From the NCBI RefSeq assembly GCF_932294415.1, contig NC_065536.1, positions 50,716,354-50,780,353 on the forward strand: 64,000 nt of DNA, read 5' to 3'. The position numbers and the translations under genes are program-made. The notes under the pieces were generated by a model that did no database searches, was not told where the DNA came from, and worked only from the letters and a program-made list of their open reading frames with translations. Shown here one piece after another: positions 1 through 12,835 of this stretch (position 1 is its first letter; each line of letters opens with the position of its first letter). Source of the stretch: Quercus robur. Lineage: Eukaryota > Streptophyta > Magnoliopsida > Fagales > Fagaceae.

Positions 1-174
1 ACACTCTCTGACTTTGATGGACCTCTGGTTGTTATTTGGTTGGAAACTGTTAAATCTCCACCTGTGCTTCTTCTGAGCTTGTGGAGTTGGCTTTCTCTAC
101 CTATTGCTGAAGCTCATCAAAAGGTCTATGATAGTGGGAAAAGTAAGAAGTTTTTCTTGCTTGCAACAGATTAA
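1..174 (+). CDS. possible C-terminal exon of an upstream gene, unrecognised
   Basis: An open frame enters from the window edge in frame 1 and ends at TAA (172-174), giving 57 codons with no stop. The deduced peptide has ordinary composition, with an acidic/aromatic start and a lysine-rich end (GKSKKF near the C terminus), so it could be the last exon of a gene lying before the window. I do not recognise the family and no splice acceptor can be judged from so little upstream sequence. A chance open frame is also possible. Confidence 0.3.
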   Translation, partial: TLSDFDGPLVVIWLETVKSPPVLLLSLWSWLSLPIAEAHQKVYDSGKSKKFFLLATD

Positions 175-1186
175 TTAGCAGAAAGGACAACCAATAAACT
201 ATGCAAATCAGCAAATGCCCCTGCTTCTCCTCTGCCAGTTGATTTTAATTTGCACCTATAGTTAAATTAGTTCTGCATTAATCAATGCGATCCTAGGGGT
301 CAAAGGATGCCAGATAATGTCATTTTACTCTGTAGTGATTCCTAATGCTAATACCACCACGTTTTAGCTTAACCCAATAATTGAAGCATTGAAAACCCTA
401 TTGATACATTCTGCCCCATGAAAATTGTTAAATTCAGTGCTTGCACATGCACAATTTTCTTAATACTTTGTTTGTATGCATAAATGAATTTAAGGAAAAT
501 GATTTTGATTTTAATTTTTAGTTTGAATTACTTAAATACAATATAAAAAGAAATATATTTTTTTTCTATTGACGGAATTTATGAATGAATTCGAGCTTCA
601 TTAATACGTGGATTAAAAATGACTGGGAATAAAATGTCATTTCAAAACTATAATGTTATTAGTGTTATTTTTTAACGGAATTCGTTCTTGTGATGCATGT
701 CTTAATTAAGAACCATATGTAAATAAAAAAAAATTTAATAATACATTTAAAGTTGAATAAGAAAATAGCGAGTAAAAATAAAGAACAAAAATTACATGAT
801 GAATGCATATCACATAGCAAAATCATGTCATACAACTTGCAATACTTTTGCACAAAAAAAAACTTGCAATACTTAAATTTAGTTTAAGCACAACATTTAA
901 GACCTAACTTTTCTTATTAAAATTAAAATTTATGGTAAACCATTACTTAATATAAAATAAATAGTGGAATTTATTTTAATTTTCTAGAAACTCTTGATAA
1001 TAAGATTTTAAACTTAGAAGAATAGGTTTGACCACAACTTATTTATAATTTTTGTTAGTTTTAGTTAATGGTGACTCATTGAGGTTGTGGATTAAAACGA
1101 TTTAAAAAGTTCATGGTTTTAATTGAAACTTTTTATAATTTAGAGTATAATTTTGAAATCATCTCAAGTTTTATTAGCATTATGTA
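175..1186. other. AT-rich intergenic DNA
   Basis: No gene, RNA gene or clear repeat boundary seen. The short open frames here are AT-rich, lack recognisable domains and look like chance. Confidence 0.6.
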
Positions 1187-1386
1187 GGGTGTGTTTGGAT
1201 ACTGTTTATTTTGCTGAAACTGAAAAATTATTACTAAAAGTACTGTAGACAAATGTAAAAGTTAGTTGAAATAGTATAGTGAGGCCCATGAATAGTGCTA
1301 AAAAGTGCAGTGGGCCTATGAATAGTAACAAAAATAAGCTGAATAGTGAAATAATTTTCATTTACAATCCCAATCCAAACACACAC
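1187..1386. mobile_element. Tourist-like MITE
   Basis: About 200 bp bounded by terminal inverted repeats: GGGTGTGTTTGGAT on the left and ATCCAAACACACAC on the right. The flanking triplets are GTA and ATA, a degraded version of a 3-bp target duplication. The interior (AATAGT, TGCAGTGGG, GAATAGTAACA) is shared with the copy at 40049-40250, so this is a repeat family in the genome. It codes for nothing. Assignment to the PIF/Harbinger (Tourist) group rests on the end sequence and the 3-bp duplication of the sister copy. Confidence 0.7.
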
Positions 1387-2083
1387 ATAATTACTTAAGT
1401 CCTTCATAATAAAGAGTAGTCGCTTGACATGAAAAAGTACAACCACTTGTGCATAACCGTACCTTCTAAGACCTAAATTTTATTACATATTATATTAGTC
1501 GTTAACCTATGTAATTTCAACAATTTTTTTTTTCATATATATCACATTTATTTAATTAATAAGTGCTAAAAAAAAAATTTCAAATGAGAGAATTTATAGA
1601 AAAAAGCATCCCTAATTTAATTAGAATGTGTTTAGAGAAGATCTAATCTAATTTAATTTAAATAGGAATTTTTTGGTACTAGTTGTTGGTGGTTTGGTTG
1701 CCAGAGCCACCTTTCTAGAGGTGGTTATCAGTAGTCCGGTCACCGAAAATGATGTTTTAGTGGTAGTTGGTCGCCGAAGCCACCGTTCGGCTGCCAGTTT
1801 TGGCAATTTGGTTGCTGGACCTTCAGCATTAGCGGGTTTGATGGTTGAGCCACTAGTTTTGGAGGTTTGCTTGAAAATTTTTACATGTCACATTAAACCC
1901 TTGGAAAATATTTTACGTTTCAAATTATTTCACTTCAAAACAACATGGAGTGTAAGTATTAAATTACTTAAATAATAAGACTTTTTTTTAACTGTCTTGT
2001 TAAATTCTTTGGTTTATATTATTAAGTTTCTTACAAAAAATAAATTTGATTTTGTATGATCAATTTAATTGTAATTTTAAGTA
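1387..2083. other. intergenic DNA
   Basis: AT-rich sequence containing one open frame of about 100 codons (1673-1975) that starts in G/T-rich, valine/alanine-rich sequence and has no recognised domain. I do not call it a gene. Confidence 0.55.
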
Positions 2084-2088
2084 TAATT

Positions 2089-2837
2089 TGTTGGATATAT
2101 TTCAACGATTTACTTTTGTGATAAAGCAAAAAGAACAATATACAGATCTAAGAAAAAGCAAAAACACAAATAGATGTGATAGACAAAAGTAATAGACAAA
2201 TATTGAATATATATAAGAAGAAATTTGCAAATAATTAAAAATCACAAACCAAATGCGTGAAGAATGAATGATTCAGATCAAGTCTTATGTTTGACACAAT
2301 TTCCTTAAAGTAGATTTCGTCTCTCACACAATCACTGTGGTGCTTTGAGACTCATAGACGTTTGTCTCCCAGGATAAAATGATCTACAGCACGAAAATGA
2401 AGCACACAAAGTCATGTTTTTCGAATTACTCAATGTCTCTTTTTCTCTCTTTGACACAATATGAAATGCACAAAAAATTCTCACTTGGAGTTTTTTTTTT
2501 TTTTTTTTTTTTTTTTCCTTCTCAAAAGTTTTTTTTTATGAATGAGAGACTATGAATTATTATATGTTACTAAATAAGCACTCTGTTTCAGTAATAACTG
2601 CTGTGCACAGGCTAACTGACTCAAAAATTAAAATAATAAAATATTATTATTTGGATAAGTAGGCCTAGTCCACATATGCCAAAAGCCCAACCCAATGTTC
2701 AACTCATGAGCATATAAACTCATACATTATCTATTTCCTTTCCTATGTGGGACTCAGGATTTTTACCACTTTTAATAACATCTAAGTGAACATAGAAAAC
2801 ATCAATTTCTTATTCACTCCATGCTATTTTTCCAACA
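2089..2837. repeat. 5' (left) LTR of the old element
   Basis: TGTTGG...CCAACA termini, preceded by TAATT. It contains a long poly-T run near 2491-2516. Its last 91 bp are included in a 208-bp tandem duplication (2747-3165). Confidence 0.85.
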
Positions 2838-3165
2838 ATCCCCCACATGAATAGAAATTGATAAACACAATGCAAATGATGATGCAGACACAGAGAGAGT
2901 AGAAGAAAAGTTACTGTATCGGGAGAAGTAGCTTGTGGCTTTGAACTTTCCTTTGTGGGACTCAGGATTTTTACCACTTTTAATAACATCTAAGTGAACA
3001 TAGAAAACATCAATTTCTTATTCACTCCATGCTATTTTTCCAACAATCCCCCACATGAATAGAAATTGATAAACACAATGCAAATGATGATGCAGACACA
3101 GAGAGAGTAGAAGAAAAGTTACTGTATCTGGAGAAGTAGCTTGTGGCTTTGAACTTTCCTTTGTG
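2747..3165. repeat. 208-bp tandem duplication across the LTR/interior junction
   Basis: The segment starting GTGGGACTCAGG at 2747 is repeated from 2955. By eye the two copies differ at about one base (CGGGAG against CTGGAG). The copy includes the LTR end and the first part of the interior (AATCCCCCACATGAATAG). The near identity means the duplication is much younger than the element itself, whose LTRs have diverged strongly. Confidence 0.85.
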
Positions 3166-4034
3166 AAAGACTATCAGATATACTAGCTAATCAGTGAACA
3201 CGATGTTTTTGAACTGTTAGCCATTTGTATATACCAAGACAATAGAATTCACACAGCTCATTTTCGAACATATTTCATTCTTATAGTTGTGTTCATTTTG
3301 GCCCTGAACATATCCTAGTAAATTAATGAAATGCTTTAGAGAATTCAACCTTGGAAACTCTCATGGAAGCGGCCCACTTCACACTCATATAGGTGACTCT
3401 TATTAAGAGTATCCTGCTATACCCCACTTGGAATTTTAAGATATAAGAATCATTAAAAGCAAAGCTTACCCTGAAGATCACTTACAGGCATCACTATTTC
3501 ATCATAGGAATGGGAAAGAGATGTTATCTCCATAGTGATAAAAATAGTCTCCATGATTCGGTTGTCCCTTTGAACCTAGATCTTGGGATCTCCAGTTAGC
3601 TAGGTTGGGTTGCCATCCCGGAGACTTTTAGGTAATAGGCCTTAATCCTATTCCCTTCGATGAACATGCAGTTTATTTGCTCTCCATATAAACAATTGAT
3701 TACGGATCCGTTTTATAATCTGGAAATACTTCCATTTGAGAGCAACTGTCTCATGGTATTGTCTCTGACGAATATGTCAAGACCCACCATAACTCTGTGC
3801 CCTACCAATATATACAAATAGGAGGCACAAGTATTCAACAATGCATGTTTGTTTAGGTTTATAAAGACTTCCCAAAAACACATATGCTCTTCACACAAGG
3901 TGTTCTCATTAGACTATCGTTACATCTCTCATGTGATTGAGACAAGAGAAGTCCATCAGATGTATTTGAAAATTTATTTCTAGTATCACATCTACAACAC
4001 CTACATCTTTCGAGTTGAACTTAATGATCAATAT

Positions 4035-4812
4035 TGTAGGGACTGGGTTTGAGCACTTCTGCTACTAGATGAGTGGACTCAAGCCCAACTAGCCCAATAC
4101 AATAAATTTATAGAGAGTGGATTTAAGAACTAGGTCTTAGTGAGGATTACAACAACTAGACACGGTTATGAATGGATTGAATAACAAGGATATGGACTAA
4201 AGTATGAAATTCTGTCCTCGAGCATTTTGTCCGAGGAACTTAGTGTTCTTATTATTTCTTTAGTGCTAGGTTACAAAGGTTTTTAAGATTATGCAAATTG
4301 CTCCAGTATTCTCTTTTTTTTTCCGCCCTTTTCCTGGAGGATTTCTCACATTATATATCCCTCTCCAGTCGATTTTTGGCCCTCCATCTGTTGATCATGC
4401 AGGTCACTACTCGAGTGCTTGTCCCATCAGCCACCTTCCCAAACCTCCAATGAGTTACAGCAACCAAGACCGCACTGTTCAGGGGTTATTTTCTCATTAA
4501 TGCGGCCAGAACGTTAGTTGTGGGCATTTAATGCGTAGGTGACAGTTTCTCCTTGAACTGTTCCTACACCATGCTCCTGTGGTTGTCCTACAGTACTTGT
4601 CCTTTTTCTTGGGACGCTCTGGGAGGCTGTCGTTGATGGTGGGCCGTTCTTCCCTACTAGGATATGGGTTGGCCGAGGACAGGATTGTCCTCGGCTACGT
4701 TTCTGGGCCACTTGGACTTTCTTTACTCGTCCTCGGCCATTTCTTCCTCCTCGGTGTGGGCCTTGGGCTTAGTATGAGGTGGGCCGGGATTGTCAAATTC
4801 TTTGATCCCACA
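4035..4812 (-). mobile_element. solo LTR of a Gypsy family, inserted in the old element
   Basis: A 778-bp unit with ends TGTAGGG...CCCACA, flanked by perfect 5-bp duplications AATAT (4030-4034 and 4813-4817). On the minus strand it starts TGTGGGATC and holds a TATA-like TATATAA (about 4351-4358) and the box GCCGCATTAATG, both also found in the LTRs of the Gypsy element at 8285. It is therefore a related LTR in the opposite orientation. No internal region remains, which is the usual outcome of recombination between two LTRs. The open frames inside are not genes. Confidence 0.88.
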
Positions 4813-4817
4813 AATAT

Positions 4818-5948
4818 CATCTCGGTAGCCTTTATTATTGCTACATACATGAGCATATCTCACAATGACATAGCCTCTTGTGATATATTTCACATAACAC
4901 ACTAGTCACATTAAACCTAAACTCATTTGACATTATCTCATTGTCAAATTTATCATGTCATTGCACTGAAACTTGCTTCAATCTATACAAAGATTTAACA
5001 AGCCTACACACTTTGTTTCCTTGTACAAGAATCATAAACCCCTTTGGTTTATTGTGTATTAAGAAAACTCACATCTTCCTTTTGTTTGTAGCCTTCTACA
5101 ACTAGTCTTGCCTTGTAATAGTCAATAATTCCATCAACTCTCGAACTCTTAGGTGGTAGATCGACCAATTACTATGCATAGATTTCAAATATGGATTTAT
5201 TGCACTATTGACAATCTCTTTTCCAAGAAGGCACTTTAGGATTTTACTTCTTTGAAGCTTTAAGTTCATCCTCTAATATATAAATTAGAAAATTTGGACT
5301 AAACAATCATGATGTTTGTCCTTTTACTACGCTTAGGCTTAACCTCTCTTCCATCGACTCTTGATCATGAGAGATACTAAACGTAGACTCAAACTTTCTT
5401 TAAGAAAGTTTAACACTTGAAATATATTCTAATTAATTGTCATGCATATAAAAATAATAGATTCATAAATTAGAAAGCACTATGCACTATTGTTATGACC
5501 ATAACCAATGAAAACATAATCAATGGTTTTTTATCCTTTAAGAATAGGAATCACCACCTTCATCAAACACCCCCACATTTAAAGAATTTATGGAAAGGTG
5601 ATCACTCTTTCCATAATTCACAAGGTGTCTTAGTGGTTTCTTTTAAGGCATCTCAATGAACAAATAAAGTGGAAATAATAGCTTCCCCCACAAGTTTTAT
5701 GGTAATCAAGAACTTATCGCATTCATTGAATTATTTCTCAACTTCATCCTTATAATGAATGGACATCTCTAATATCTCATCATTGCTTACTTATAAGCAC
5801 TCATAACAGATTCTTGTGCATTCCAAAACATTAGACAACTTAAGCATATCAACTAAGGCATGTAACATATACTTCAACCAAAGAAATATTACAAAACATA
5901 TATTGGGATTAAACACATTAATATCCAATCAAGCTCACACATGCCCAC

Positions 5949-5983
<35 letters not shown>

Positions 5984-7639
5984 ACATGTAAGTAATTAAA
6001 TAAGATTATATGTGCTCAAAAACAACAATCACGTGTCCTTCATATCAATACAAACAATTGAGCCTTAAACTTTATAAATAAATAACACCTTTGGCCAAGG
6101 GGTGAACTGTACACTCTCTAACTTAGAGTGAAACCCCATATTTACAGCCCCACTAGTGTGCAATTGGTCTCATTCTTGGGCTTATATCCACACATTTGAA
6201 ATTATTAATTACAACTCTCATAATGCTATTTTAATTATCAAATAGAGGATCACTTAATGAATTAATAAAGGCTAACCAAAAACTAAAAAATGGTAGCCAC
6301 GCCCAAAATTGAATGCATTTAAATGGATTCAAAAATTTTTGCCTCCATCAAAATTTCCAATTTTCTCTATTCATCTAGCCCATACACCATTGTACATAAA
6401 AGGCCGAGGACATATTACTAGCATTAATGACATGTTTAATTGCCATTTACATCTACCCTTGATATCAAATAAATACCATATGACCGTATATATCAATATA
6501 TGTATTACTCATAGATAGATTACATACCATGAACTAGTGCTATTAGAAATTTAGAATCTGCACAAAAATCCAATGCATCCTCTTGCGGGCCATTGCAAAT
6601 ATAAGATGGCAGTCACACCATTATCTCTACATTTATCTATTACTCATAGATTAAATACCATTCTATCAATATTATCGAACTCTTAGTTTACTAGGCGATT
6701 AAACTAAGCAATTGATAGCACAGGTTCACAAATTAAAGCAGTTATTCATTGCCTTTCCATATACTGTCGTGTATGTACTACAATGACCAATCAACTTACC
6801 AAGAGATGCAAATAAAACATTTGCTTTGACTTCATCACCGAATTGCAGAGAAAGAGCAGCACAGTACACGCTACAGCAAGTATATAAGACAAAAAAGGTT
6901 AATATTATATAATATAATTAAAACCACCAACACTGTCAAGCATGAAATCAACTTTTTCCGATGCTTATAATAATATCAAAAACACTAAACCAAGGAAAAT
7001 TCTAATGCCACAATTCTGTGCACAACTTTATGCACAACTCGCCACGTGGTCGAGTTGTGCACAAAATTGTACACATTGTTGTGGCACCAGAATTATTCCT
7101 AAACCAATGAAGCTATACAAATATCTACAGTCAACCCACATAATAATATCAAAAACACTAAACCAATGAAGCTATACAAATATCTACAGTCAACCCACGC
7201 AAACAAATATCTACAAACAGTAACAACGGTCAAACCGACACCAGAACGTAGTGGAAGATAAAATTGTACGTTTATTTTATTGAAAATTGAAAATTGAAAA
7301 TTAAAATAAAAAATTACTTTTTAATTACTGTTTACTCACATACCCATTTACACTCCCATAGACAGTGCAGTCGGCGCTTGTTAAAAAAAAAAAAAAAAAA
7401 AAAAGCCTGAAACGCTAGACGTAAACGCCAGACGCGCAAAACAAACGGACCTGAAGACCAATAACTTTATTAAAAAACAAAGAAGATAGATATACACGAT
7501 ATACGATAAACACAACCCCAATTTTGCCAAGTTTTGTGCAGAGTATAAACAATCGCCAATTTAGTATTTTTCAACCAACCAAAATTCCTTTCATTGTAGA
7601 TCACAAAAATAAATTAAAATATAAAATCTGCTTTAACAC
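4818..7639. other. interior of the old LTR element, right part
   Basis: No open frame with a recognisable domain. It holds a TA microsatellite near 5948-5990, a hairpin repeat at 6997-7095, a short direct duplication (ACTAAACCAATGAAGC units near 7100 and 7158) and a poly-A run near 7384-7403. Confidence 0.6.
6997..7095. repeat. 99-bp hairpin repeat, MITE-like
   Basis: The left half (TTCTAATGCCACAA..., then GTGCACAACT) is the near-perfect reverse complement of the right half (AGTTGTGCAC..., TTGTGGCACCAGAA), with the axis near CCACGTGG. It could fold into one long stem. No clear target duplication was found, so its class is uncertain. Confidence 0.6.
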
Positions 7640-8040
7640 TGTTGAATATATTTCAATAATTTACTTTTGTGGTAAAGCAAAAGGAACAATATACAGATTT
7701 AAGAATAAGCAAAAACACAAATAGATGTGATTGACAAAAATAATAGACAAATATTGAATATATATGAAAAAATCTGTAAATAATTAAAAACTCATAGGCT
7801 ATATGTGTGAAAAATGAATGATTCAGATCAAGTCTTGTGTTTGATACAATATCTTTAAATCAAAATTTGCCCCTTATACAATCATTGTGGTGTTTTGAGA
7901 CTCATGGACATTTGCCTCACAGGATAAAATGATCTACAACACGAAAACAAAATACTCAAAGTCGTGCTCTGCGAACTACTCAATGTCTTTTTTTTTTTCT
8001 TTAACACAATATGAAATGCACAAAAAATTCTCACTTGGAG

Positions 8041-8077
<37 letters not shown>

Positions 8078-8284
8078 AAAAGTTATTTTTATGAACGAGG
8101 GACTATGAATTATTATACGTTACTAAACAGGCACTCTGTTTCAGTAATAACTACTGTGCACAAACTAACTAACTCAAAAATTAAAATAATAAAATATTAT
8201 TATTTGGACAAGTATACCTAGTCTATATATGCCAAAAGCCCAACCTAATGTCCAACTTATGAGCATATAAACTCATATATTATC

Positions 8285-8963
8285 TGTGGGGCCCGGTCCA
8301 AAATAATGGGCTAGTTAAATACAGGCCCGTCCGAGAAGCATTATGTCCGAGGAGAAGTCATAGCCAAAACATTATTCAAACCCAACTGCGGTAAAAGAAA
8401 CCTGTCCGAGGAGTAAAGCCTCCTCGGACACCACTAAGTCCAGATCAAAAAGCTCGCCCCAACCACTGCAGCTCATCCCCCAATCATATAAAAAAGAATA
8501 AAACCCAAAATATCTCACGGAAAGCTGCTACCACCACATTAAATGTATCCCAACCACCCTCTTGGCCGCATTAATGAGGAAAAGACCCCTGAACAGTATT
8601 ACCTTGGCCACTGCAACTCACAAGGGAGTGCTAAAGGTGTCTGATAGGACAGGTGCTCAAGTGGGGGCTTAGATGATCAACAAGTGTAAGGTTCAGATAA
8701 GAATGAGAGAGCTATATAATGTAAGGGAGTCCCTCAAAGAAGGGGGACGAAAAAACTGTATTCAGCACTCAGGAAATAGAATCTTCTGTGGAGTTTCCAT
8801 TCTGGTGTTTTTATACCTGCAACAATATTCTCCATACCTCAGGCCGACTAGGTTCACTGAGGCTAAGTTTTTTGACCCATCCTCTACAAATATCTATTGT
8901 GTGTTGCGCCTTGGGCCAGGGCCTGATCAAAAGGGTTTGGGCCAGGAAAACCGTGCAACTACA
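8285..8963 (+). repeat. 5' LTR of the Tat element
   Basis: Starts TGTGGGGCCCGG and ends GTGCAACTACA. A TATATAA box lies at 8713-8719 and probably sets the start of the genomic RNA. The motif TCCGAGGA or its complement occurs several times, as in the rest of the element and in the nearby solo LTRs. Confidence 0.93.
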
Positions 8964-8981
8964 ATTGGCGCCGTCTGTGGG
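8964..8981 (+). promoter_or_regulatory. primer binding site
   Basis: Right after the LTR the sequence reads ATTGGCGCCGTCTGTGGG. TGGCGCCGT is the stretch expected to pair with a tRNA 3' end finishing in GGCGCCA. This form is common in plant Tat/Athila-type elements. I cannot name the exact tRNA from this alone. Confidence 0.7.
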
Positions 8982-9016
8982 AAGAACTAGAGCATCAGCT
9001 AGCACAACGGTCGAGT

Positions 9017-10590
9017 ATGGCAGAACTAGGCCTACACCAGGAGAATCCTCACCAGGCAAACTCCCAACAGACACAACCTGCCGAGTCCCAGAGGCAAAAT
9101 AACCCCACCAACCCAGGCGGCAGGGGGAATCGTGAGGGAAGTGTGCATACTATCCGGACGAGTCAGAGTCACACTCAGACAGGCAGTCACGTGTCCCAGA
9201 GGTGAAATAGTCATCAGGCCATGCAGCGGGAGATAGATGACCTGAAAAGGGAGTTACGACGTGTGCGGTGAAAACGATCCCCCTTTGACTCAGACGAGTC
9301 TTCTAATGCGGAGGATGCGAATTACCGACGGAGGTCAAGGACTCCCCCAAGTGAAACCTTTTCCTACGAAAGGGAGCCACGCCCTGTACGGAAATATGAG
9401 AACCTATCCAGTAAGGGTTCAGGGAATGATGTTATGAACAAGGCGCTGGACCAGGTTTCGAGATCACCCTTCACATATAGAATTGAAGGGGCTAAACTGC
9501 CTCGACGCTTCAACCAACCGGCGTTCGCCATCTATAACGGCCGAGGAGACCTGGTAGAGCATGTGAGCCAGTTTAACCAGAAAATGACAATCTACTCGCA
9601 AAATGAAGCCCTAATGTGCAAAATCTTCCCATCCAGCTTGGGATCAATGGCGATGAGGTGGTTTAACAACCTGAAGACAAATTCCATAAGCTCCTATAAG
9701 CAGCTCACTCAGGCTTTCTGTTCCCGTTTTATCACAAATACCAGAGTCCCTCGACCCCTTAGCTCGTTATTGTCCTTATCCATGCATGAAGGAGAAACCC
9801 TGAAAGCATATTCGGATAGATATTGGGAGGTGTATAACGACTTAGATGACAACCATGATAATGTTGCTATCAGCACGTTCAAAAGCGGCCTTCCCACCGA
9901 GCATGGCTTAAGGAAATCCCTCACTGGTAAACTAGTGGCCGATGTTCATCAGTTGATGGATAGGATCGACAAGTACAAAAGGGTGGAGGAAGATCAACTG
10001 CAAGGAAGGGGAAAGGAGAAGGTCATTCCCCCCAAAGTAAATGACTTTAGGTCGGAACGGTATAACCCTAGCCAGCCGAGGTGAGATTTCTCGCGACAGG
10101 CTGGACAGAGCCACCCACAAACAGTGAATGCCGTGTTCAGGGAGCTAGTACAACAGGTGCTGGAGAAAGTAAGAAACGAGCCCTACTTTAGATGGCCGGG
10201 AAAGATGGCCGGAGACCCTTCTAAACGTAACCAGGACCTATACTGTCACTATCATCAGGACCATGGGCATACCACTGAGGATTGCAGGAACCTATGGAAT
10301 CACCTAGATCAGTTGGTCCGAGATGGGAAGTTACGTCACCTTCTGCACCCCTCGAGCGGACATCCCGGTCAAACAATACCAGAGTCTCGACAAGATGTAT
10401 CCTTAAGACCCCCTACTGGGATGATACATGTCATCCTCGCTGCACCAGGAAGAACAGGGCCACCCATCCCCAGGGTACTGGCTGTAGATCGGCTCCACTC
10501 CGAGGACAGGCCTAGGGGACCCAAAAAGTCGAAGAAGCAAAGCTCTTTGATACTGGGATTCTCGGACGAGGATAAGAGGGGAACTATACA
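9017..10590 (+). pseudogene. gag region of the Tat element, with three in-frame stops
   Basis: Frame 2 starts at ATG 9017 and runs on through TGA at 9203-9205, 9269-9271 and 10082-10084. The reading before and after each stop is in the same frame and coherent. From about 9480 the retrotransposon gag domain is visible (FAIYNGRGDL, MRWFNNL). A zinc-knuckle variant CX2HX4HX4C (CHYHQDHGHTTEDC) lies near 10244-10285 and replaces the second cysteine by histidine, as is usual in this lineage. All three stops are TGA in a GGTGA context, compatible with CGA codons changed by C-to-T. The product would coat the RNA, but this copy can make only fragments. Confidence 0.88.
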
Positions 10591-11173
10591 ACCTCACGAC
10601 GATGCCTTGGTGGTTACATTAAGAATTGGAGGCTTCGATGTGAGAAGGGTGTTAGTAGACTCAGGAAGTGCGGTAGAGATAATGTACCCTGATCTATATA
10701 AGGGGTTGAACCTGAAGTCGGAAGATTTGGCAGCTTATGATTCCCCCCTTCTCAGCTTCGAAGGGAGGATGGTTACACCGAAAGGGCAGATCCAGTTACC
10801 CGTGCAGACTGGGTCGGAGGTGGAGGAGGTAAATTTTATCGTGGTCGACGCTTACTCCCCCTACACCGCAATAGTTGCCAGGCCATGGATCCACGCCCTA
10901 GAAGCCGTATCCTCCACACTCCACCAAAAAGTAAAATACCCATCCAGAGGACAAGTAGAAGAGATCCGAGGAGATCAGGCCGTAGCCAGGAAGTGTATGG
11001 TTGCCGCCATCTTACATCTGCCCACTGCCGAGTCCTCGGCCCCGCAGAGCTCATAGCAACCAACCTCCTCGGCCAGGCAGGGCGATGGGCTAGCCGAGGA
11101 GATAAGGTGCGAAGGATTAGATAAGATCGCTGTCAACAACGATCCGGACAAGTTTTTTCAGGTCGTCTCTGAG
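10591..11173 (+). pseudogene. aspartic protease region of the Tat element
   Basis: Same frame as gag. The catalytic motif is VDSGSA (aspartate codon near 10658-10660), the usual form in plant Gypsy proteases, followed by the hydrophobic second half (FIVVDAYSPYTAIVARPW). The frame meets TAG at 11054-11056 and is open again immediately after, through to the reverse transcriptase, so the stop is a point mutation in what was one polyprotein. The protease would cut the polyprotein inside the particle. Confidence 0.85.
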
Positions 11174-12835
11174 TTGCCTTCTCAAGAAAAAGAGGAACTG
11201 GTTAGGTTTCTCAGAGGAAATGTCGACGTGTTTGCATGGGACGCCTACGACGCCCTAGGAGTTGATCCTAGCCTTATTTGTCACCACCTGAACGTCAACC
11301 CCTCTTCCACTCCGAAGAAGCAGCCACCCCGACGTCCTTCAAAGAAGCATGCTGGTGCCGTAAGAGACGAGGTGGCAAAACTGAAAAAAGCAAGGGCTAT
11401 TAAAGAGGTTTTTTACCTCGAGTGGTTGGCAAACACGGTAGTGGTAAGGAAGAAGACAGGAAAGTGGAGGGTCTGCGTAGACTTCACGAACCTAAATAAA
11501 GCGTGCCCAAAGGACCCATTCCTCCTACCCCGAATCGACAGGCTGGTGGATGCAACCGTGGGTCATCCTCGGATGAGCTTCCTAGACGCCTTCCAAGGCT
11601 ATCATCAGATCCCCCTTGCACCAGAAGACCAGGAGAAGACGGCTTTCATGACGCCCATCAGAAATTATCACTATAAGGTGATGCTGTTTGGGCTAAAGAA
11701 CGCAGGCTCAACCTACCAAAGGATGATGACCCGGATGTTCGAACCACAGCTGGGCAAGATCATTGAGGTTTACATAGACGATATGGTCGTGAAGAGTAAA
11801 AAGGTGTCCGAGCACGTGAAAGACCTTGAAGAAATCTTCGCTATCTTAAGAGAACACCGGTTGCGGTTGAACGCTTCCAAATGTTCATTCGGGGTTGGGT
11901 CGGGGAGATTTTTAGGGTACATGGTAACCCATAGGGGAATAGAAGTGAGCCCCGATCAAATCAAAGCAATAAACAGCTTACAGGCTCCTCGGAACCCGAA
12001 GGAAGTACAGAAGCTCACTCGTATGATTGCAGCATTAAACCGATTCATATCACGGTCAGCGGATCGATGCCGACCTTTCTACCTCCTGGTAAATAAGTGG
12101 AAAGGGTTTGAGTGGTCGGAGGATTGCGTTCGGGCTTTCCAGCAGTTTAAGGAATATCTATCACGACCTCCCATCATGTCCAGCCCTGAGGCAGACGAGG
12201 TGTTGTTTGCGTACATCGCTGTAGCTCCCCATGCCGTAAGCCTGGTACTGATACGGGATGATAATGGGGTGCAGCGACCAGTGTACTATGTGAGCAAATC
12301 ATTACACGAGGCCGAGGTGCGATACCTACCTCTAGAAAAGGCAATTCTGGCGGTAGTACATGCCATCCGGAAGCTCCCTCATTACTTTCAGGCGCATACG
12401 GTCATCGTTCTCACTCAGCTTCCCCTCCGAGCAGTGCTTCGAAGCGCTGACTACACAGGAAGGATCGCCATGTGGAGTGCGCTTTTGGGAGCCTTCGATA
12501 TTAAATATATGCCCAGATCCTCCATCAAAGGTCAGGTCCTCGCAGACTTGGTAGCAGAGTTCGCTGAACCCTCTATAGAAACAATAACTGAGAAGAAAGA
12601 CACGGATGGAAAACCGGTTGGCGTAATTTCAGCAGGGAAGACCTTGCATTGGAAGGTCTACGTGGATGGCGCGGCCAACCAGAGAGGATTTGGAGTTGGG
12701 ATAGTTTTAATATCACCAGACGGTGCCACTATTGAAAAATCGCTGAGGCTTGGATTTTCGGCTACGAACAATGAAGCCGAATACGAAGCCTTGCTTCAAG
12801 GGATGAAAATGGTTCAAAGATTGGGCGAAAAGTAA
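11174..12835 (+). pseudogene. reverse transcriptase and RNase H of the Tat element
   Basis: An uninterrupted 553-codon block. The RT fingers motif KWRVCVDFTNLNKACPKD, LMLFGLKNAGSTYQRMM-type thumb region and the catalytic YIDDM (codons from 11771) are intact. A Ty3-type RNase H follows (YYVSKSLHEAEVRYLPLEK). After a spacer comes a second, archaeal-type RNase H-like fold (VYVDGAANQRGFGVG, NNEAEYEALLQGM), the dual arrangement known from the Tat lineage. The block stops at TAA 12833-12835 because of a frame change: the same domain continues in frame 1 just downstream. A single lost base near 12831-12833 explains it. Confidence 0.92.

Noticed and set aside
1673..1975. 100-codon open frame
   Set aside because: Valine/alanine-rich start from a G/T-rich tract, then AT-rich sequence; no domain, promoter or splice signal that fits.
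4579..4905. 108-codon open frame
   Set aside because: It lies in the solo LTR and runs across its end, so it is chance coding.
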